A stretch of DNA of 64,000 bases. Origin: Verrucosispora sioxanthis (GTDB lineage Bacteria > Actinomycetota > Actinomycetes > Mycobacteriales > Micromonosporaceae). The stretch covers positions 372,001 through 436,000 of the forward strand of contig NZ_SAIY01000004.1 in NCBI RefSeq assembly GCF_010560025.1, in the 5' to 3' direction. Below, in pieces: positions 51,371-61,173 of this stretch. The notes beneath the pieces are model-generated. The model saw nothing but the letters and a program-made list of their open reading frames with translations. It had not been told where the DNA came from and searched no databases. The position numbers and the translations under genes were made by a program. The number at the start of each line of letters is the position of its first letter. Within the stretch, counting starts at the first letter, position 1.

Positions 51371-53524
51371 TCAGAAACTTTTCTGTGGGCAGATCTCGTC
51401 GACGGTCGCGCCCCCCACCAACGCCAGCAGCGCCTCCCCGTACAGGCCCAGCTTGCGCGGTCCGATCCCGGCGATCGCGACCAGCTCCTCCGCCCGCCCC
51501 GGCCGCCGCTCGGCCAGGGCCACGAGCGTCGCGTCGGTGAAGACCACGTACGCGGGCACCTTCTGCGTGCCGGCCACCCGGGACCGCCACTCGCGCAGCC
51601 GCTCGTGCAGTTCGTCGTCGATGTCGGAGGGACAGGTGGCGCATCGGCCCAACTTGCGGTCCGGCCCGGCGAGCAGGGTGGTGCCGCAGATCCGGCAGGA
51701 CACGATCCGAGTCGCGGCCCGCCGCTGCGGGGTTCGCACCGTCCGCCCCCCGGCGACCCGCTCGGTCGGCGAGGTGGGCGACAGTTGTGGCAGGAAACGG
51801 CACGGCCGCCGGGGCCGGCCGCCCGGCGAGCGTGCCGAGGCGTACGACAGCCAGAGCCAGTGCCGGGCCCGGGTGATACCGACGTAGAGCAGTCGGCGTT
51901 CCTCCTCGACCTGCTCGGTGGTGCGCGCGTACGTGGTGGGTAGCGTGCCCTCGGCCAGGCCGACCAGGAAGACGGCGTCCCACTCCAGTCCCTTGGCGGC
52001 GTGCAGGGAGGCCAGCGTCACCCCGTCCACGGTCGGCACGTGCTGCTGGGCCGCGCGCCGGGCCAGTTCCTCGGTGAAGTCGGTGAGGGTGACCGGACGC
52101 TCCACCGTGGCGGCCACGCCGAGCGGCAGGATCTCCGGCGTGGCCGCGTACTCCTCGGCCAGTTGCACCAGCGCGGCCAGCGCCTCCCACCGCTCGCGCG
52201 CGGCGCCGCCCGGCGGCGGAGCGTCGGGTGCCCATCCGACGCCGGCCAGTGCCTCGACCACCGCCACCCGCAGCGGGGTCTCACCCGGCAGAGACCGGGT
52301 CGCCGCACGCAGTGCGACCATCGCCTGGCGTACCTCGGCGCGTTCGAAGAACCGCTCCGCCCCCTGGACCTGGTACGGCACGCCGGCCTCGGCCAGCGCC
52401 TTCTCGTACGCCTCGGACTGCGCGTTGGTACGGAACAGCACGGCGACCTCGCGGGCCGGGGTGCCGGCGTCGATCAACGCCCGGCAGCGGGCGGCGACCG
52501 CGGCGGCCTCCGCCGGCTCGTCGGTGAAGATCCGCCGCTCCGGCTCCGGACCGGCCGGGCGCTGCCCGACCAGTTCCAGGCGCAACCTCGCCTCGGTGCC
52601 CCTGGCCTGCGAGATGACCGCGTTGGCGAGCCCGACCACCTGCGGCGTCGACCGGTAGTCGCGGACCAGCCGGACCACGGTGGCCGCGCGGTGCCGACGC
52701 GGGAAGTCGACCAGGTACGCCGAGGTCGCCCCGGTGAACGAGTAGATGGTCTGGGAGGCGTCGCCGACCACGGTCAGGTCGTCGCGTCCGCCGAGCCAGG
52801 CGTCCAGCAGCCGCTGCTGTAGCGGGTTGACGTCCTGGTACTCGTCGACGACCAGGTGCCGGTACTGGTTGCGGACCTGCTCGGCGACGTCCGGATGCTC
52901 CTCGATCCCCCAGACCGCGGCGCGCAGCACGTCCTCGAAGTCGATCACTCCGCCGGTCCGCTTGAGCCGCTCGTACGCCGCGAACACCTCCGCCACCTTC
53001 GCCGGTTCGTGCGAGGTCTCCCGCAACGCCTTGGCTGCGGCCACCACGTAGTCGCCCGGCTCGACGAGGGAGGACTTGGCCCACTCGATCTCACCGGCGA
53101 GGTCCCGGGCGGCCGTCCGGTCGGCCCGTAGCCCGGCTCGCGCCGCGGCGAGGGTGACCAGCCGGACCTTGCTGTCCAGCAGCTCGGGCATGGCTCGACC
53201 GTCGAGCAGTCGGGGCGCGAAGTAGCGCACCTGGCGCAGCGCCGCCGCGTGGAAGGTGCGTGCCTGCACGCCGGCCACGCCGGCCCTGGCGAGCCGCTGG
53301 CGCAGCTCCGCGGCGGCCCGGGCGGTGAAGGTGACCGCGAGCACGTGTCGGGCCGAGATCTCACCGGTCAACGCCCGGTACGCGATCCGGGACGTGACGG
53401 CCCGGGTCTTGCCGGTACCGGCGCCGGCGAGCACGCAGACCGGGCCGGCCGGGGCGGTCACCGCCGCGCGCTGCTCCGGATCGAGCCCGGCGAGCACGCG
53501 AACAGACGCGGAGTTAACCACCAC
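51371..53524 (-). CDS. uvrD2: UvrD2-type superfamily 1 DNA helicase with HRDC domain
   Basis: 717 aa from GTG 53524. Motifs: Q/Walker A LAGAGTGKTRAVT, motif II VDEYQDVNPLQ, motif III VGDASQTIYSFTG, motif V LHAAKGLEWDAVFLVG and VI LYVGITRARHWL. The C-terminus adds a four-Cys zinc knuckle (SCRICGTTLLAGPDRKLGRCATC span) and an HRDC domain (about 640-712), the layout of mycobacterial UvrD2 (essential there). The reading frame is open to 53590 but homology begins near VRVLAGLDPEQ. It precedes mrx2 divergently. Confidence 0.95.
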   Translation of the reverse strand: MVVNSASVRVLAGLDPEQRAAVTAPAGPVCVLAGAGTGKTRAVTSRIAYRALTGEISARHVLAVTFTARAAAELRQRLARAGVAGVQARTFHAAALRQVRYFAPRLLDGRAMPELLDSKVRLVTLAAARAGLRADRTAARDLAGEIEWAKSSLVEPGDYVVAAAKALRETSHEPAKVAEVFAAYERLKRTGGVIDFEDVLRAAVWGIEEHPDVAEQVRNQYRHLVVDEYQDVNPLQQRLLDAWLGGRDDLTVVGDASQTIYSFTGATSAYLVDFPRRHRAATVVRLVRDYRSTPQVVGLANAVISQARGTEARLRLELVGQRPAGPEPERRIFTDEPAEAAAVAARCRALIDAGTPAREVAVLFRTNAQSEAYEKALAEAGVPYQVQGAERFFERAEVRQAMVALRAATRSLPGETPLRVAVVEALAGVGWAPDAPPPGGAARERWEALAALVQLAEEYAATPEILPLGVAATVERPVTLTDFTEELARRAAQQHVPTVDGVTLASLHAAKGLEWDAVFLVGLAEGTLPTTYARTTEQVEEERRLLYVGITRARHWLWLSYASARSPGGRPRRPCRFLPQLSPTSPTERVAGGRTVRTPQRRAATRIVSCRICGTTLLAGPDRKLGRCATCPSDIDDELHERLREWRSRVAGTQKVPAYVVFTDATLVALAERRPGRAEELVAIAGIGPRKLGLYGEALLALVGGATVDEICPQKSF

Positions 53525-53616
53525 AGCGGGGAATTGTCGCAGCTTCCCCGGACGTTGCAGCGGATAGCCTGTGCTTGATCGGCAAGCCACCGGGCGCGAC
53601 GTTGGAGGATCTGACC

Positions 53617-53859
53617 ATGCTGACGATGTATTCCACTCCCTGGTGCGGCTACTGCCATCGGCTGAAGTCGCAGCTCGACCGGGAGGGCATCGCCTACCAG
53701 GTGGTCGACATCGAGCAGGATCCGGCGGCCGCGACGTTCGTGATGCAGGTCAACGGCGGCAACCAGACGGTGCCCACGCTGCGTTTCGCCGACGGCAGCG
53801 CGCTGACCAACCCGTCGATCAACCAGGTCAAGCAGCACCTGGCGAGCATCGCCGCCTGA
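53617..53859 (+). CDS. Mycoredoxin-like glutaredoxin
   Basis: 80 aa from ATG 53617 with GGAGG ten bases upstream. Redox site WCGYC (about 9-13), GTVPTLRF-type cis-Pro loop (QTVPTLRFADG, about 56) and C-terminal SINQVKQHL. It fits the mycothiol-linked mycoredoxin family found next to uvrD2 in mycobacteria (Rv3198A). It reduces mixed disulfides in mycothiol-producing bacteria. Confidence 0.93.
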   Translation: MLTMYSTPWCGYCHRLKSQLDREGIAYQVVDIEQDPAAATFVMQVNGGNQTVPTLRFADGSALTNPSINQVKQHLASIAA

Positions 53860-53881
53860 CCACGCCCGCGTCGATCATGAT

Positions 53882-53916
53882 GGTGTCGCCCAGGTAGCGC
53901 TTACCCGGGCGACACC
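53882..53916. terminator. Bidirectional terminator between mrx2 and an MFS gene
   Basis: GGTGTCGCCC (53882-53891) pairs with GGGCGACACC (53907-53916), 15-nt loop. It lies between two convergent genes. Confidence 0.8.
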
Positions 53917-53924
53917 CTTCATGG

Positions 53925-55288
53925 TCAACTGTGCCGGAGCGCGTCGGGGGTTCGGGTGCGGGCATCGACCTCGGTCTGCCGCTGCTCGGATGCGCGGCGT
54001 TGAGCGGGAACCCGGGGTCCGGTCGGCGGCCCCGGCGGTGGGCTCAGGTGGCGACCGCGCCAGAGGTAGTTGCCGGCGAGCAGGGTCGCCAGGCCGACCG
54101 ACGCGAACACCAACCGGTAGTCGAGCAGGGCGACGACCAGCGCACCCAGGCCGATCGAGAACGCCTGCGGGCATCTGACCGCCGCCTCGGCGGCGGCGGC
54201 CACCCGCCCGAGCAGTTCCGGCGGGGTCCGCCGCTGGATCAGGGTGTGCAGCCCGACCAGGGCCAGCGGCAGCGACAGACCCGCCATCAGCACCGCGGCA
54301 AGACCGAGCCACAGGTTCGGGTACGCCAGCAGCAGCGCGGCGGGTCCGAACAGCGCCACACCAACGGCCAGCGCACCCAGCTCACCGACCCGTCGCAGGA
54401 CGGTGGCGGAGAGCAGCCCGCCTACCAGGCCACCGATGCCCTGCACGGTGAAGAGCACGCCGACGAACGCCGGTTCCCGACCGAGCCCCCGGTCCACGTA
54501 CGCGAAGATCAGCGACTCGGTGAAGCCCATCACCAGCGAGCCGAGACCGTATCCGAGCAGCGCACGCCGCAACGCCGGCTCGCCCACCAGGTGGCGCAGC
54601 CCGGCGAGAAGTTCCGACGCCCAACGCGGTCGGTGCCCGACGCCGTCCGCGGGCAGGACGGCCGACGGGCCCGGTGCGGGCGACGGGCCGGGCCCGGGTG
54701 CGGCGCGGACGACGTGCCCGGCCGGGTGGTCGCCCGAGGCGCGCCGACCACCACGGCGGCGACGAGGAACCCGGCCATTCCGACCACGGCCAACGGCCAG
54801 CCACCGAGTGCCACGTAGAGGCCGGCGCCGGCGAGCGGGCCGATCAACCGCAGTCCCTGCCGGGCCGTCTGCAACGCCCCGTTCGCCTCGCCGAGCAGGT
54901 CCGGTGGCACCAGTTCCCGTACCAGGCGGCTGAGCACCGCCCCGACGGTCAGGTTCGACAACCCGTACGCCGCGGCCACCGCGTAGATGAGCCACAGATC
55001 TGCCGCGTCGCGGACCGCGAGCAGGGGGGTGAGCAGCAGCGCCGTCGCGAGGTTCGTGACCACGAAGCAGGGGCGCCGCGGATACCTGTCGACGAACCAC
55101 CCGACCAGCGGCGCCAGCATGCGTGGCGCGAGGACGACGAAGATCGTGGCACCGGCGAGGCCGTCCGATCCGGTCAGGTCCTTCACCCAGACGGCGAGCG
55201 CGAGGAGCAGGATCGACTCCGCGGTCATGCTGGCCAACAGTCCGCCGAAGAGCAGACGGAAGTCCGGGCGACTCAGGACGGTGCGCAT
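53925..55288 (-). pseudogene. MFS transporter, frameshifted
   Basis: ATG 55288 with GGAGG five bases upstream begins MRTVLSRPDFRLLFGGLLAS, and the frame runs through motif A (VGWFVDRYPRRPCFV) and helices 1-6 to about 54740. Helices 7-12 and the stop at 53925 lie in a second frame (ASELLAGLRHLVGEPALRRAL, TESLIFAYVDRGLGREPAF). One base is missing in the G/C-rich central loop (about 54690-54750). Repaired, it is about 450 aa in the enterobactin exporter-like (MFS_3) class. The substrate is unknown. Confidence 0.85.
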
Positions 55289-55507
55289 TGATCCTCCGGT
55301 GGCGCGACTCGGGTGCGGCGGGCGGGTTCGGCGGAGCCGGCGACGCTTCATCGCGCCGACCGGAGTCGCTGTCGGGTCTGCGTATTTCTGGTGACACGCC
55401 CGCCGCCGGTACCTCCGGCGCCGGTCGCGACGTCCATACTGACCGTGGGGGGCGAATTTCATACAGTTACCGTCGCGTCCGCGGCGGTCGACGGAAAAGA
55501 GGACACT

Positions 55508-56488
55508 GTGCCTCCTGCCGTACCCAGCCCGATCCTGCGCCGCCGTCGGCTCGGCGGCGAACTGCGCCGCCTGCGGGAGGCCGCCGGGCTCACCGGCGAC
55601 CAGGTCATCGAACGCATCGGCTGGGCTTCCGCGTCCAAACTGTCCCGGCTGGAGAACGGCCGCAGCCGACCCGATCCGGGTGACGTCCGGGATCTGCTCG
55701 ACCTGTACCACGTCGACGACACCCTCCGGCTGGAGCTGCTCGGCATCACCCATGAGGCCGGCGACATGCGTGGTTGGCTGAAGCGGTACCCGGCGATGAC
55801 CCAGCAGCAGCGCGGCTTCGCCGAACTGGAGGCGGGTTGCGCCGAGATCTCCGAGTACAACCCGGTGCTGGTGCCGGGGCTGTTGCAGACCACCGGGTAC
55901 GCGCGGATGCGCATCTCCTCAGCCTGGCAGGTCGACCAGGCCGCCGGTGCGCCAGAGGCCGAGGACGAGATCGAGACCGAGATCAGGGCCCGGTTGGCGC
56001 GTCAGTCGGCGCTCACCCGGGAGACCGACCCGCCCCGCTACACGGCGGTGCTCGAGGAGTCCGCGCTCGGCCGCCGAGCCGGGCCGCCCGAGGTGCTGCG
56101 GGAGCAGCTGACGCAGCTCTGCGAGCTGGCCATGCTGCCGAATGTCACGCTGCACGTGCTGCCCCGGGACACTCCGATCGGCCAGTGGTACCTCCCGCCG
56201 ACCGCGTTCTCGGTCTATCGGTTCGCCGATCCCCTCGATCCGGAGACGCTCGCCATCGAAGGTGGCTTCACCGACGTCATGTCGACCGAGGTAATCACCC
56301 TAAATCGCTATAAAGTGGTGTTCGAGTGGCTATGCACGGCGGCACTCTCCGCAACGGACACCCTCTCCTGGCTGATGGATGCGTCGGGACGGCTGTCCGG
56401 CGCGGCGATCCCGCCCACCGTGGCGGGTGGTCCGGCAACGGCGCCGACCCAACGCCGCAGATCCTCCGGGCGCCTGACGGAACGGTGA
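55508..56488 (+). CDS. XRE-family regulator with DUF5753
   Basis: 326 aa from GTG 55508 with GAGG five bases upstream. The N-terminal HTH (LRRLREAAGLTGDQVIERIGWASASKLSRLENGR, about 18-51) precedes the DUF5753 ligand-like domain (EYNPVLVPGLLQTTGYARM onward, about 120-290). In actinobacteria such proteins pair with small DUF397 proteins, as here. The family includes BldB-partner-type regulators of development. The signal is unknown. Confidence 0.92.
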   Translation: MPPAVPSPILRRRRLGGELRRLREAAGLTGDQVIERIGWASASKLSRLENGRSRPDPGDVRDLLDLYHVDDTLRLELLGITHEAGDMRGWLKRYPAMTQQQRGFAELEAGCAEISEYNPVLVPGLLQTTGYARMRISSAWQVDQAAGAPEAEDEIETEIRARLARQSALTRETDPPRYTAVLEESALGRRAGPPEVLREQLTQLCELAMLPNVTLHVLPRDTPIGQWYLPPTAFSVYRFADPLDPETLAIEGGFTDVMSTEVITLNRYKVVFEWLCTAALSATDTLSWLMDASGRLSGAAIPPTVAGGPATAPTQRRRSSGRLTER

Positions 56489-56556
56489 CCAGCACCGGCC
56501 CGCCGTCGGGACGTGCGGTGCCACTCGGTCCATCGGTTCACCTCAGGAGCGCAACG

Positions 56557-56793
56557 ATGAACGAGTTCCGCAACACGCCGTCCGTCCTCGCCCAACTCGC
56601 GGACGCACCCTGGCGCACGAGTACCCGCAGCCAGACCTCCAACTGCGTGGAGGTCGCGCCGCTTTCCCACGGTCCCGCCGCAGTGGCGCTACGCGACAGC
56701 AAGGACCGGAGCGGCCCGGTGCTGCTGTTCGGCCGGGCGGGATGGCAGGGCTTCATCTCCGGTGCGAGTAACGGGCAGTTCGAGAAGCCCTAG
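56557..56793 (+). CDS. DUF397 protein
   Basis: 78 aa from ATG 56557 with GGAG upstream. The DUF397 core is clear: WRTSTRSQTSNCVEVAPL and VALRDSKDRSGPVLLFG. It is encoded 69 bases after the XRE/DUF5753 gene and is cotranscribed. Such pairs are abundant in actinobacteria and may act as antagonist modules. Confidence 0.94.
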   Translation: MNEFRNTPSVLAQLADAPWRTSTRSQTSNCVEVAPLSHGPAAVALRDSKDRSGPVLLFGRAGWQGFISGASNGQFEKP

Positions 56794-56809
56794 CACGCGG
56801 ACATCCCGC

Positions 56810-56837
56810 GGGGCCGCCGGCAGCAGCCGGCGGCCCC
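56810..56837 (+). terminator. Terminator after DUF397 gene
   Basis: GGGGCCGCCGGC (56810-56821) and its complement (56826-56837), 4-nt loop, 17 bases past the stop. Confidence 0.88.
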
Positions 56838-57001
56838 GTCATCGTCTGTCCCACCGACGCTGAGCAGGGATCGGATGATCGGTCGGGTCTGCCGACCGAT
56901 GGGCGCGTTTCACTTGCTGGGACGAGCACCGGGCGTACGATGGCGCATAGTGACGTGGAACTTCCACGCTTCCACCCGTCGCGACACATCCGGAGACCCA
57001 C

Positions 57002-57274
57002 ATGCGGTTCCTGATCGTTCGCACCGACATCCGCGCCGCCGCCGACGCCGACATCACCGCCGCCTGGGCGGACGGTCAGCGCCTGCGGGACGAGACCGCC
57101 CGGCCCGAACCACGCCGCCAGGTCGTCCACGCCGACGACCGCGACGCCGCACTGCTGCTGGCCCGCGCGCTCGCCACCGTGGGCTCCGTCCGCTCCGGCA
57201 AGCAACGGGTCAAGGTGCTGCCGCTGGACGACCCACGCCACCACCGGGCAGTCGCGGACTGGCCCGGCACCTGA
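57002..57274 (+). CDS. Hypothetical protein (90 aa)
   Basis: ATG 57002. The sequence is MRFLIVRTDIRAAADADITAAWADGQ, then DRDAALLLARALATVGSV and a basic end. The early strand-helix pattern could be a small ferredoxin-like fold. I do not recognise the family. Good codon usage and an isolated position with a clean promoter space support it being real. It is convergent with the NudC-like gene. Confidence 0.55.
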   Translation: MRFLIVRTDIRAAADADITAAWADGQRLRDETARPEPRRQVVHADDRDAALLLARALATVGSVRSGKQRVKVLPLDDPRHHRAVADWPGT

Positions 57275-57410
57275 TCCACCGCACGTCCGTCGTGGTCGAC
57301 CGGCTCCCCCGCCGAGTTCCTCACCCAGCCGACCACGACGGCCCGTGTCCCCGGTCCGTGACCGCCGCGGCAACGACGGTCACGGACCGGGCCGCACCGC
57401 GCCAGGCCGA

Positions 57411-58382
57411 TCAGCAGCGTTCGTCGAGCCAGCGATGCACCAGGAACAGCGCGATCGACGAGGGCGGTGGCAGCAACAGGCGGGCGTCACCCACCTCGAC
57501 CGGCCGGCCGACGAGCGCCGCCTCGATCTCCTGCCGGGAGAACCAGCGCGCCTCGGCGATCTCGGCCGGATCGAGCCGCAGCGGATGCGCCGGGTCCGCG
57601 ATGGCCAGGAAGCCGAGCATCAGCGAGCCGGGGAACGGCCACGCCTGGCTGCCCGCGTACGTGATGTCGCGGACCTCGACGCCGACCTCCTCGCGGACCT
57701 CGCGCAGTACCGCGGCCTCGGCCGACTCCCCGGGCTCCAGGTAACCGGCCAGGCAGGAAAACCGCCGTCCGCCCGTCGTGGTGGGCCAGGTGGCGTTGTT
57801 GCCGAGCAGGCACCGGCCCTCGCCGCCACCGACCCCGTCGTGCACGAGCACGATCATCGCCGGGTCGGTACGCGGCCACACCCGCTCACCGGTACGGTCC
57901 ACCCGGCTCCAGCCCGCCTCGTCGGCCCGGGTCGGCTCACCGGTCACCGGGTGGTAGAGATGCCGCAGGTGCCAGTTGGTCAACGCCAGCGCGGTGGTGA
58001 ACAGTCCAGCGTCCCGGTCGCTGAGCAGGTGCCCGATGCTCCGCAGCTGAGCCGGCCGGGTCTCCGGCACCGTCGGCAGGGTGCCGTGGACACAGAAGAC
58101 CGCCGTCCCGTCCGGCTCGACGCCGAGGAACATCGCCCCGGCGGCGAGGGCCGGCGGCAGGCCGTCGGCACCCACCAGCACCAACTCCGGCACGGCGGTG
58201 TCGGTGCGGACCAGCGCCCGCCCGCCCGCCTCGACGTCCAGCACCAACACCCGCGCACCGGCCCAGGCCTGAGCCAGCCACTGCGGATCGGTACGCCGGT
58301 GCGCCACCCGGTCCAGCGTGGACCGGGCCAACGGCGGGCTGCTGTCCCCACGCCCGCTCACCACGGCGCGTGATCCCGGCAC
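57411..58382 (-). CDS. nudC: NudC-like NAD(H) pyrophosphatase lacking the zinc ribbon cysteines
   Basis: 323 aa. The Nudix box is GYLEPGESAEAAVLREVREEVG with the NudC-specific SQAWPFPGSLMLGF downstream. In the family a four-cysteine zinc ribbon lies between the N-terminal domain and the Nudix domain, after NWHLRH. Here that segment reads RHLYHPVTGEPTRADEAG.. RVDRTGERVWPRTDP with all four cysteines replaced. GTG 58382 is the start used; two further GTG codons follow within 8 residues. The neighbourhood matches Rv3199c. Confidence 0.88.
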   Translation of the reverse strand: MPGSRAVVSGRGDSSPPLARSTLDRVAHRRTDPQWLAQAWAGARVLVLDVEAGGRALVRTDTAVPELVLVGADGLPPALAAGAMFLGVEPDGTAVFCVHGTLPTVPETRPAQLRSIGHLLSDRDAGLFTTALALTNWHLRHLYHPVTGEPTRADEAGWSRVDRTGERVWPRTDPAMIVLVHDGVGGGEGRCLLGNNATWPTTTGGRRFSCLAGYLEPGESAEAAVLREVREEVGVEVRDITYAGSQAWPFPGSLMLGFLAIADPAHPLRLDPAEIAEARWFSRQEIEAALVGRPVEVGDARLLLPPPSSIALFLVHRWLDERC

Positions 58383-58410
58383 CCGGCGACCACCGCGCGA
58401 CGCACGTCCG

Positions 58411-59766
58411 TCACGGAACAGGAACGGTCTCGACCTGGGCCAGCGTGGCCAGTGCGGCGGCGATCCGTTCGGCGTCGCCGAGCACGACCGTCACCGCTCG
58501 TGACGGCGCGAGATAGCGAGCAGCCGCCTCGGTGACGTCGTCGACGCCCACCTTCGCCAGCCGGGCCGCGTGTTCGGCCAGGAAGTCCAGCCGCAGCCCG
58601 TTGCCGGCGTAGGCGCTGACCAGCGACGCCAGCCCGGCCTGAGTGGAGATGCCGAGCTGGAGCGTGCCGAGGGCGTACTGCCGGGCCTGTTCCAGCTCGT
58701 CCGGAGCGGGCGGCACGGTGGCCAGCCGACCCAGCTCGTAACTCGTCTCCAGCAACGCCGGCGCGGTCACCTCGGTGGCCACCTCGGCGGCGGCCACCAG
58801 TACCGAACCGGCCACCGCGTGCTCGATCAACGAATGCGGACCGTAGGTGTAGCCCTTGTCCTCCCGGATGTTCTCCACCCAGCGCGAGGAGAAGTAACCG
58901 CCGAAGATCAGATTGGCCAGTTGCAGGGCGGCGTGGTCGGGATGGGTACGCGGCACCGCCGGCAACGCCACCCGCATCGACGACTGCACCGATCCGGGCC
59001 GGTCGACGAGCAGCAGCGGACCCGGTTCCAGCGGTGGGGCGGGCGGCATGTCGGCCGCGTGCCCGGCACCGTTCCAGCCGCCGAGGGCCTTCTCGGCCGC
59101 GTCCAACGCCCGCTCCGGGCGCAGGTCGCCGACCAGCACGAGCACCGCGCCCGCCGGATGCACCCGCTGGGCGTGCAGCGACCGCAACGCCGCCGGGCGG
59201 ACGGCTGCGACCTGCTCCGGCTCCGGTGTCTGCACGGCGTACGGATGGCCGTCGAAGATCCGCCGCAGCAGTGCCGTACGGGCCAGGTGCGCCGGCTGGC
59301 TCCGGGCGACCTGGATGCCGTCGACGAGCCGGTTCCGCTCGACGCCCACCCACCCGGCCGGATAGTTGGCCCCGGTGAGGACCTCGGCGAGGATCTCCAG
59401 CATCCGGTCCAGCCCGGTGGCCAGGCCGGTGCCGGAGATCATCAGCCGATCCGGGTCGAGCCCGGCGGAGAGCCCGCCGCCGATCTTCTGCAGCTCCGCG
59501 GCGATCTGCACGCTGCTCATCGTCTCGGTGCCGGAGAGCAGCGTCTGCGTGAGCAGGTGCCCCCGGGCCAGGTGGGCCCGCCCGAAGGGCATCCAGAGCC
59601 GCAGCTCCACCAACGGGACCGCTGGCCGGCGTACCACGATGACGGTGAGTCCGTTGCCGAGGGTGCGCTCGGCCTGCCGGGGCAGCTTGAGCCGGCGGGT
59701 CGGACCCAGCGGCGGCAACTGTCGCAACTGCGGGGCTCGCAAACCCGGCTCACTCCTCGCGCTCAC
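58411..59766 (-). CDS. M16-family peptidase, probably inactive subunit
   Basis: 451 aa from GTG 59766, overlapping the previous gene's stop (GTGA). It has the M16 fold (GNGLTVIVVRRPAVPLVELRLW, SQPAHLART, GVEVRE-like DKGYTYGPHS) but no HxxEH zinc motif; the matching position reads ARGHLLTQTLLSGT. In other bacteria such subunits pair with an active M16 subunit to form a heterodimer. The upstream gene is the active partner. Confidence 0.92.
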   Translation of the reverse strand: MSARSEPGLRAPQLRQLPPLGPTRRLKLPRQAERTLGNGLTVIVVRRPAVPLVELRLWMPFGRAHLARGHLLTQTLLSGTETMSSVQIAAELQKIGGGLSAGLDPDRLMISGTGLATGLDRMLEILAEVLTGANYPAGWVGVERNRLVDGIQVARSQPAHLARTALLRRIFDGHPYAVQTPEPEQVAAVRPAALRSLHAQRVHPAGAVLVLVGDLRPERALDAAEKALGGWNGAGHAADMPPAPPLEPGPLLLVDRPGSVQSSMRVALPAVPRTHPDHAALQLANLIFGGYFSSRWVENIREDKGYTYGPHSLIEHAVAGSVLVAAAEVATEVTAPALLETSYELGRLATVPPAPDELEQARQYALGTLQLGISTQAGLASLVSAYAGNGLRLDFLAEHAARLAKVGVDDVTEAAARYLAPSRAVTVVLGDAERIAAALATLAQVETVPVP

Positions 59767-61076
59767 CGGGACCCACCTCCGGGGAGGACCTCGACGGACG
59801 CGCGGCGCTCCGGGCGCAGGGTGGCCGCGGCGGCCCGGACCTGCTCGTCGGTGACCTCGCCGAGCAGACTGGGCAGTTCGCCGAGCAACCCCGGCTCGCC
59901 GCGCTGCTGCTCCAGCACCGCCATCCGCAGCGCCCGGCCGAGCACCGCGTCGGTGTCGCGGAGCAGGTGGGTGGCCATCCGCGCCTGGGTACGCGCCAAC
60001 TCGCCGTCGCCGAGCCCGTCGTGGGCGAGCCGGTCCAGTTCCTCGTCCAGGGTCCGCAGCACCTTGTCGACGTCGCCACCGGGCGGCAGATGCGCCTGGA
60101 GCAGCAGCGCGGTCGGGTCGCGCACGTCGAACGGGTCGCCCATGAAGCCCAGGTAACCACCGACGCTCGTCACCGTGCGGTCCCGACGCACCAGCCGCTC
60201 CACCAGCCGCGACGCGTCACCGTCGGTGAGCACCTCGGCCAGCACCACGTACGGCAGGTAGGCGGCGAAGTCGTCGATCGGGTCAGGCACCCGCCACGCC
60301 GACGCCACCGCCGGCAGCGGAGCCAACTTGTCGGGGTACGTGGTGCGCCGCTCGACGGTCAGGTCCGGCTCGGCGAAGTCCGGCCGGTCGGGTGCCGGGC
60401 GGGCCGGTACGTCACCGAAGTGTCGCTCGATGAGCGTGACCGCCTCGGCGGTGTCGATGTCCCCGCTCACCGCGAGCACCGCGTTGCCGCTGGCGTAGTA
60501 GTGCCGGAAGAAGTCGGCGGCGTCGGCGACGGTGGCCGACTCCAGATCGTCGAAGGAGCCGTACCCGTCGTGTGCGTTGGGGAAGGTGTCGAAGAGCACC
60601 GGTGGCAGGGTCAGCCAGGGAAACCCGCCGTACGGCCGGTTGAGCACGTTGACCCGGATCTCCTCCTTGACCACGTCGACCTGGTTGCGCAGGTTCTCCT
60701 CGGTCAGTCGAGGACCGCGCATCCGATCGGCCTCCAGGAACAGCGCCCGTTCCAGGGCGTTGCTCGGCAGGGTCTCGAAGTAGTCGGTGTAGTCCAGATG
60801 GGTGGAGCCGTTGAAGGTGCCGCCGGCGCCCTGCACGTACCGGAAGTGGGCCAGCTTCTCCAGGTTCTCCGAGCCCTGGAACATCAGGTGCTCGAAGAGG
60901 TGCGCGAAGCCGGTACGTCCCTCCGGCTCGGAACGGATGCCGACGTCGTAGACGACCGCCACACCGATGACCGGGGCGCTGCGGTCGGGGGTCAGGACGA
61001 CCCGTAGGCCGTTGTCGAGGGTGAACCGTTCGACCGGATACCTCGTCGCTGGGATTCTCGCTCTGCGGGTCGGCAC
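59763..61076 (-). CDS. M16-family zinc peptidase, active subunit
   Basis: 437 aa from GTG 61076. The inverted zinc motif is FAHLFEHLMFQGSENL (HxxEH, about 63) with the third ligand Glu downstream (VDVVKEEIRVN, about 140). TLDNGLRVVLTPDRSAPVIGVAVVYDVG is the typical start. It pairs with the next gene. The substrate and location (no signal peptide) are unknown; cytoplasmic or envelope peptide turnover is plausible. Confidence 0.93.
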   Translation of the reverse strand: MPTRRARIPATRYPVERFTLDNGLRVVLTPDRSAPVIGVAVVYDVGIRSEPEGRTGFAHLFEHLMFQGSENLEKLAHFRYVQGAGGTFNGSTHLDYTDYFETLPSNALERALFLEADRMRGPRLTEENLRNQVDVVKEEIRVNVLNRPYGGFPWLTLPPVLFDTFPNAHDGYGSFDDLESATVADAADFFRHYYASGNAVLAVSGDIDTAEAVTLIERHFGDVPARPAPDRPDFAEPDLTVERRTTYPDKLAPLPAVASAWRVPDPIDDFAAYLPYVVLAEVLTDGDASRLVERLVRRDRTVTSVGGYLGFMGDPFDVRDPTALLLQAHLPPGGDVDKVLRTLDEELDRLAHDGLGDGELARTQARMATHLLRDTDAVLGRALRMAVLEQQRGEPGLLGELPSLLGEVTDEQVRAAAATLRPERRASVEVLPGGGSR

Positions 61077-61173
61077 GGATCCGACCCTAACGTCTCGACA
61101 CGCCCGCCGGTGCCGGCGGGCGAGGAAGCGCACGCGGGTCGGTCGGCCCGCACCCGCCCGGCGCGCCCGCCCG

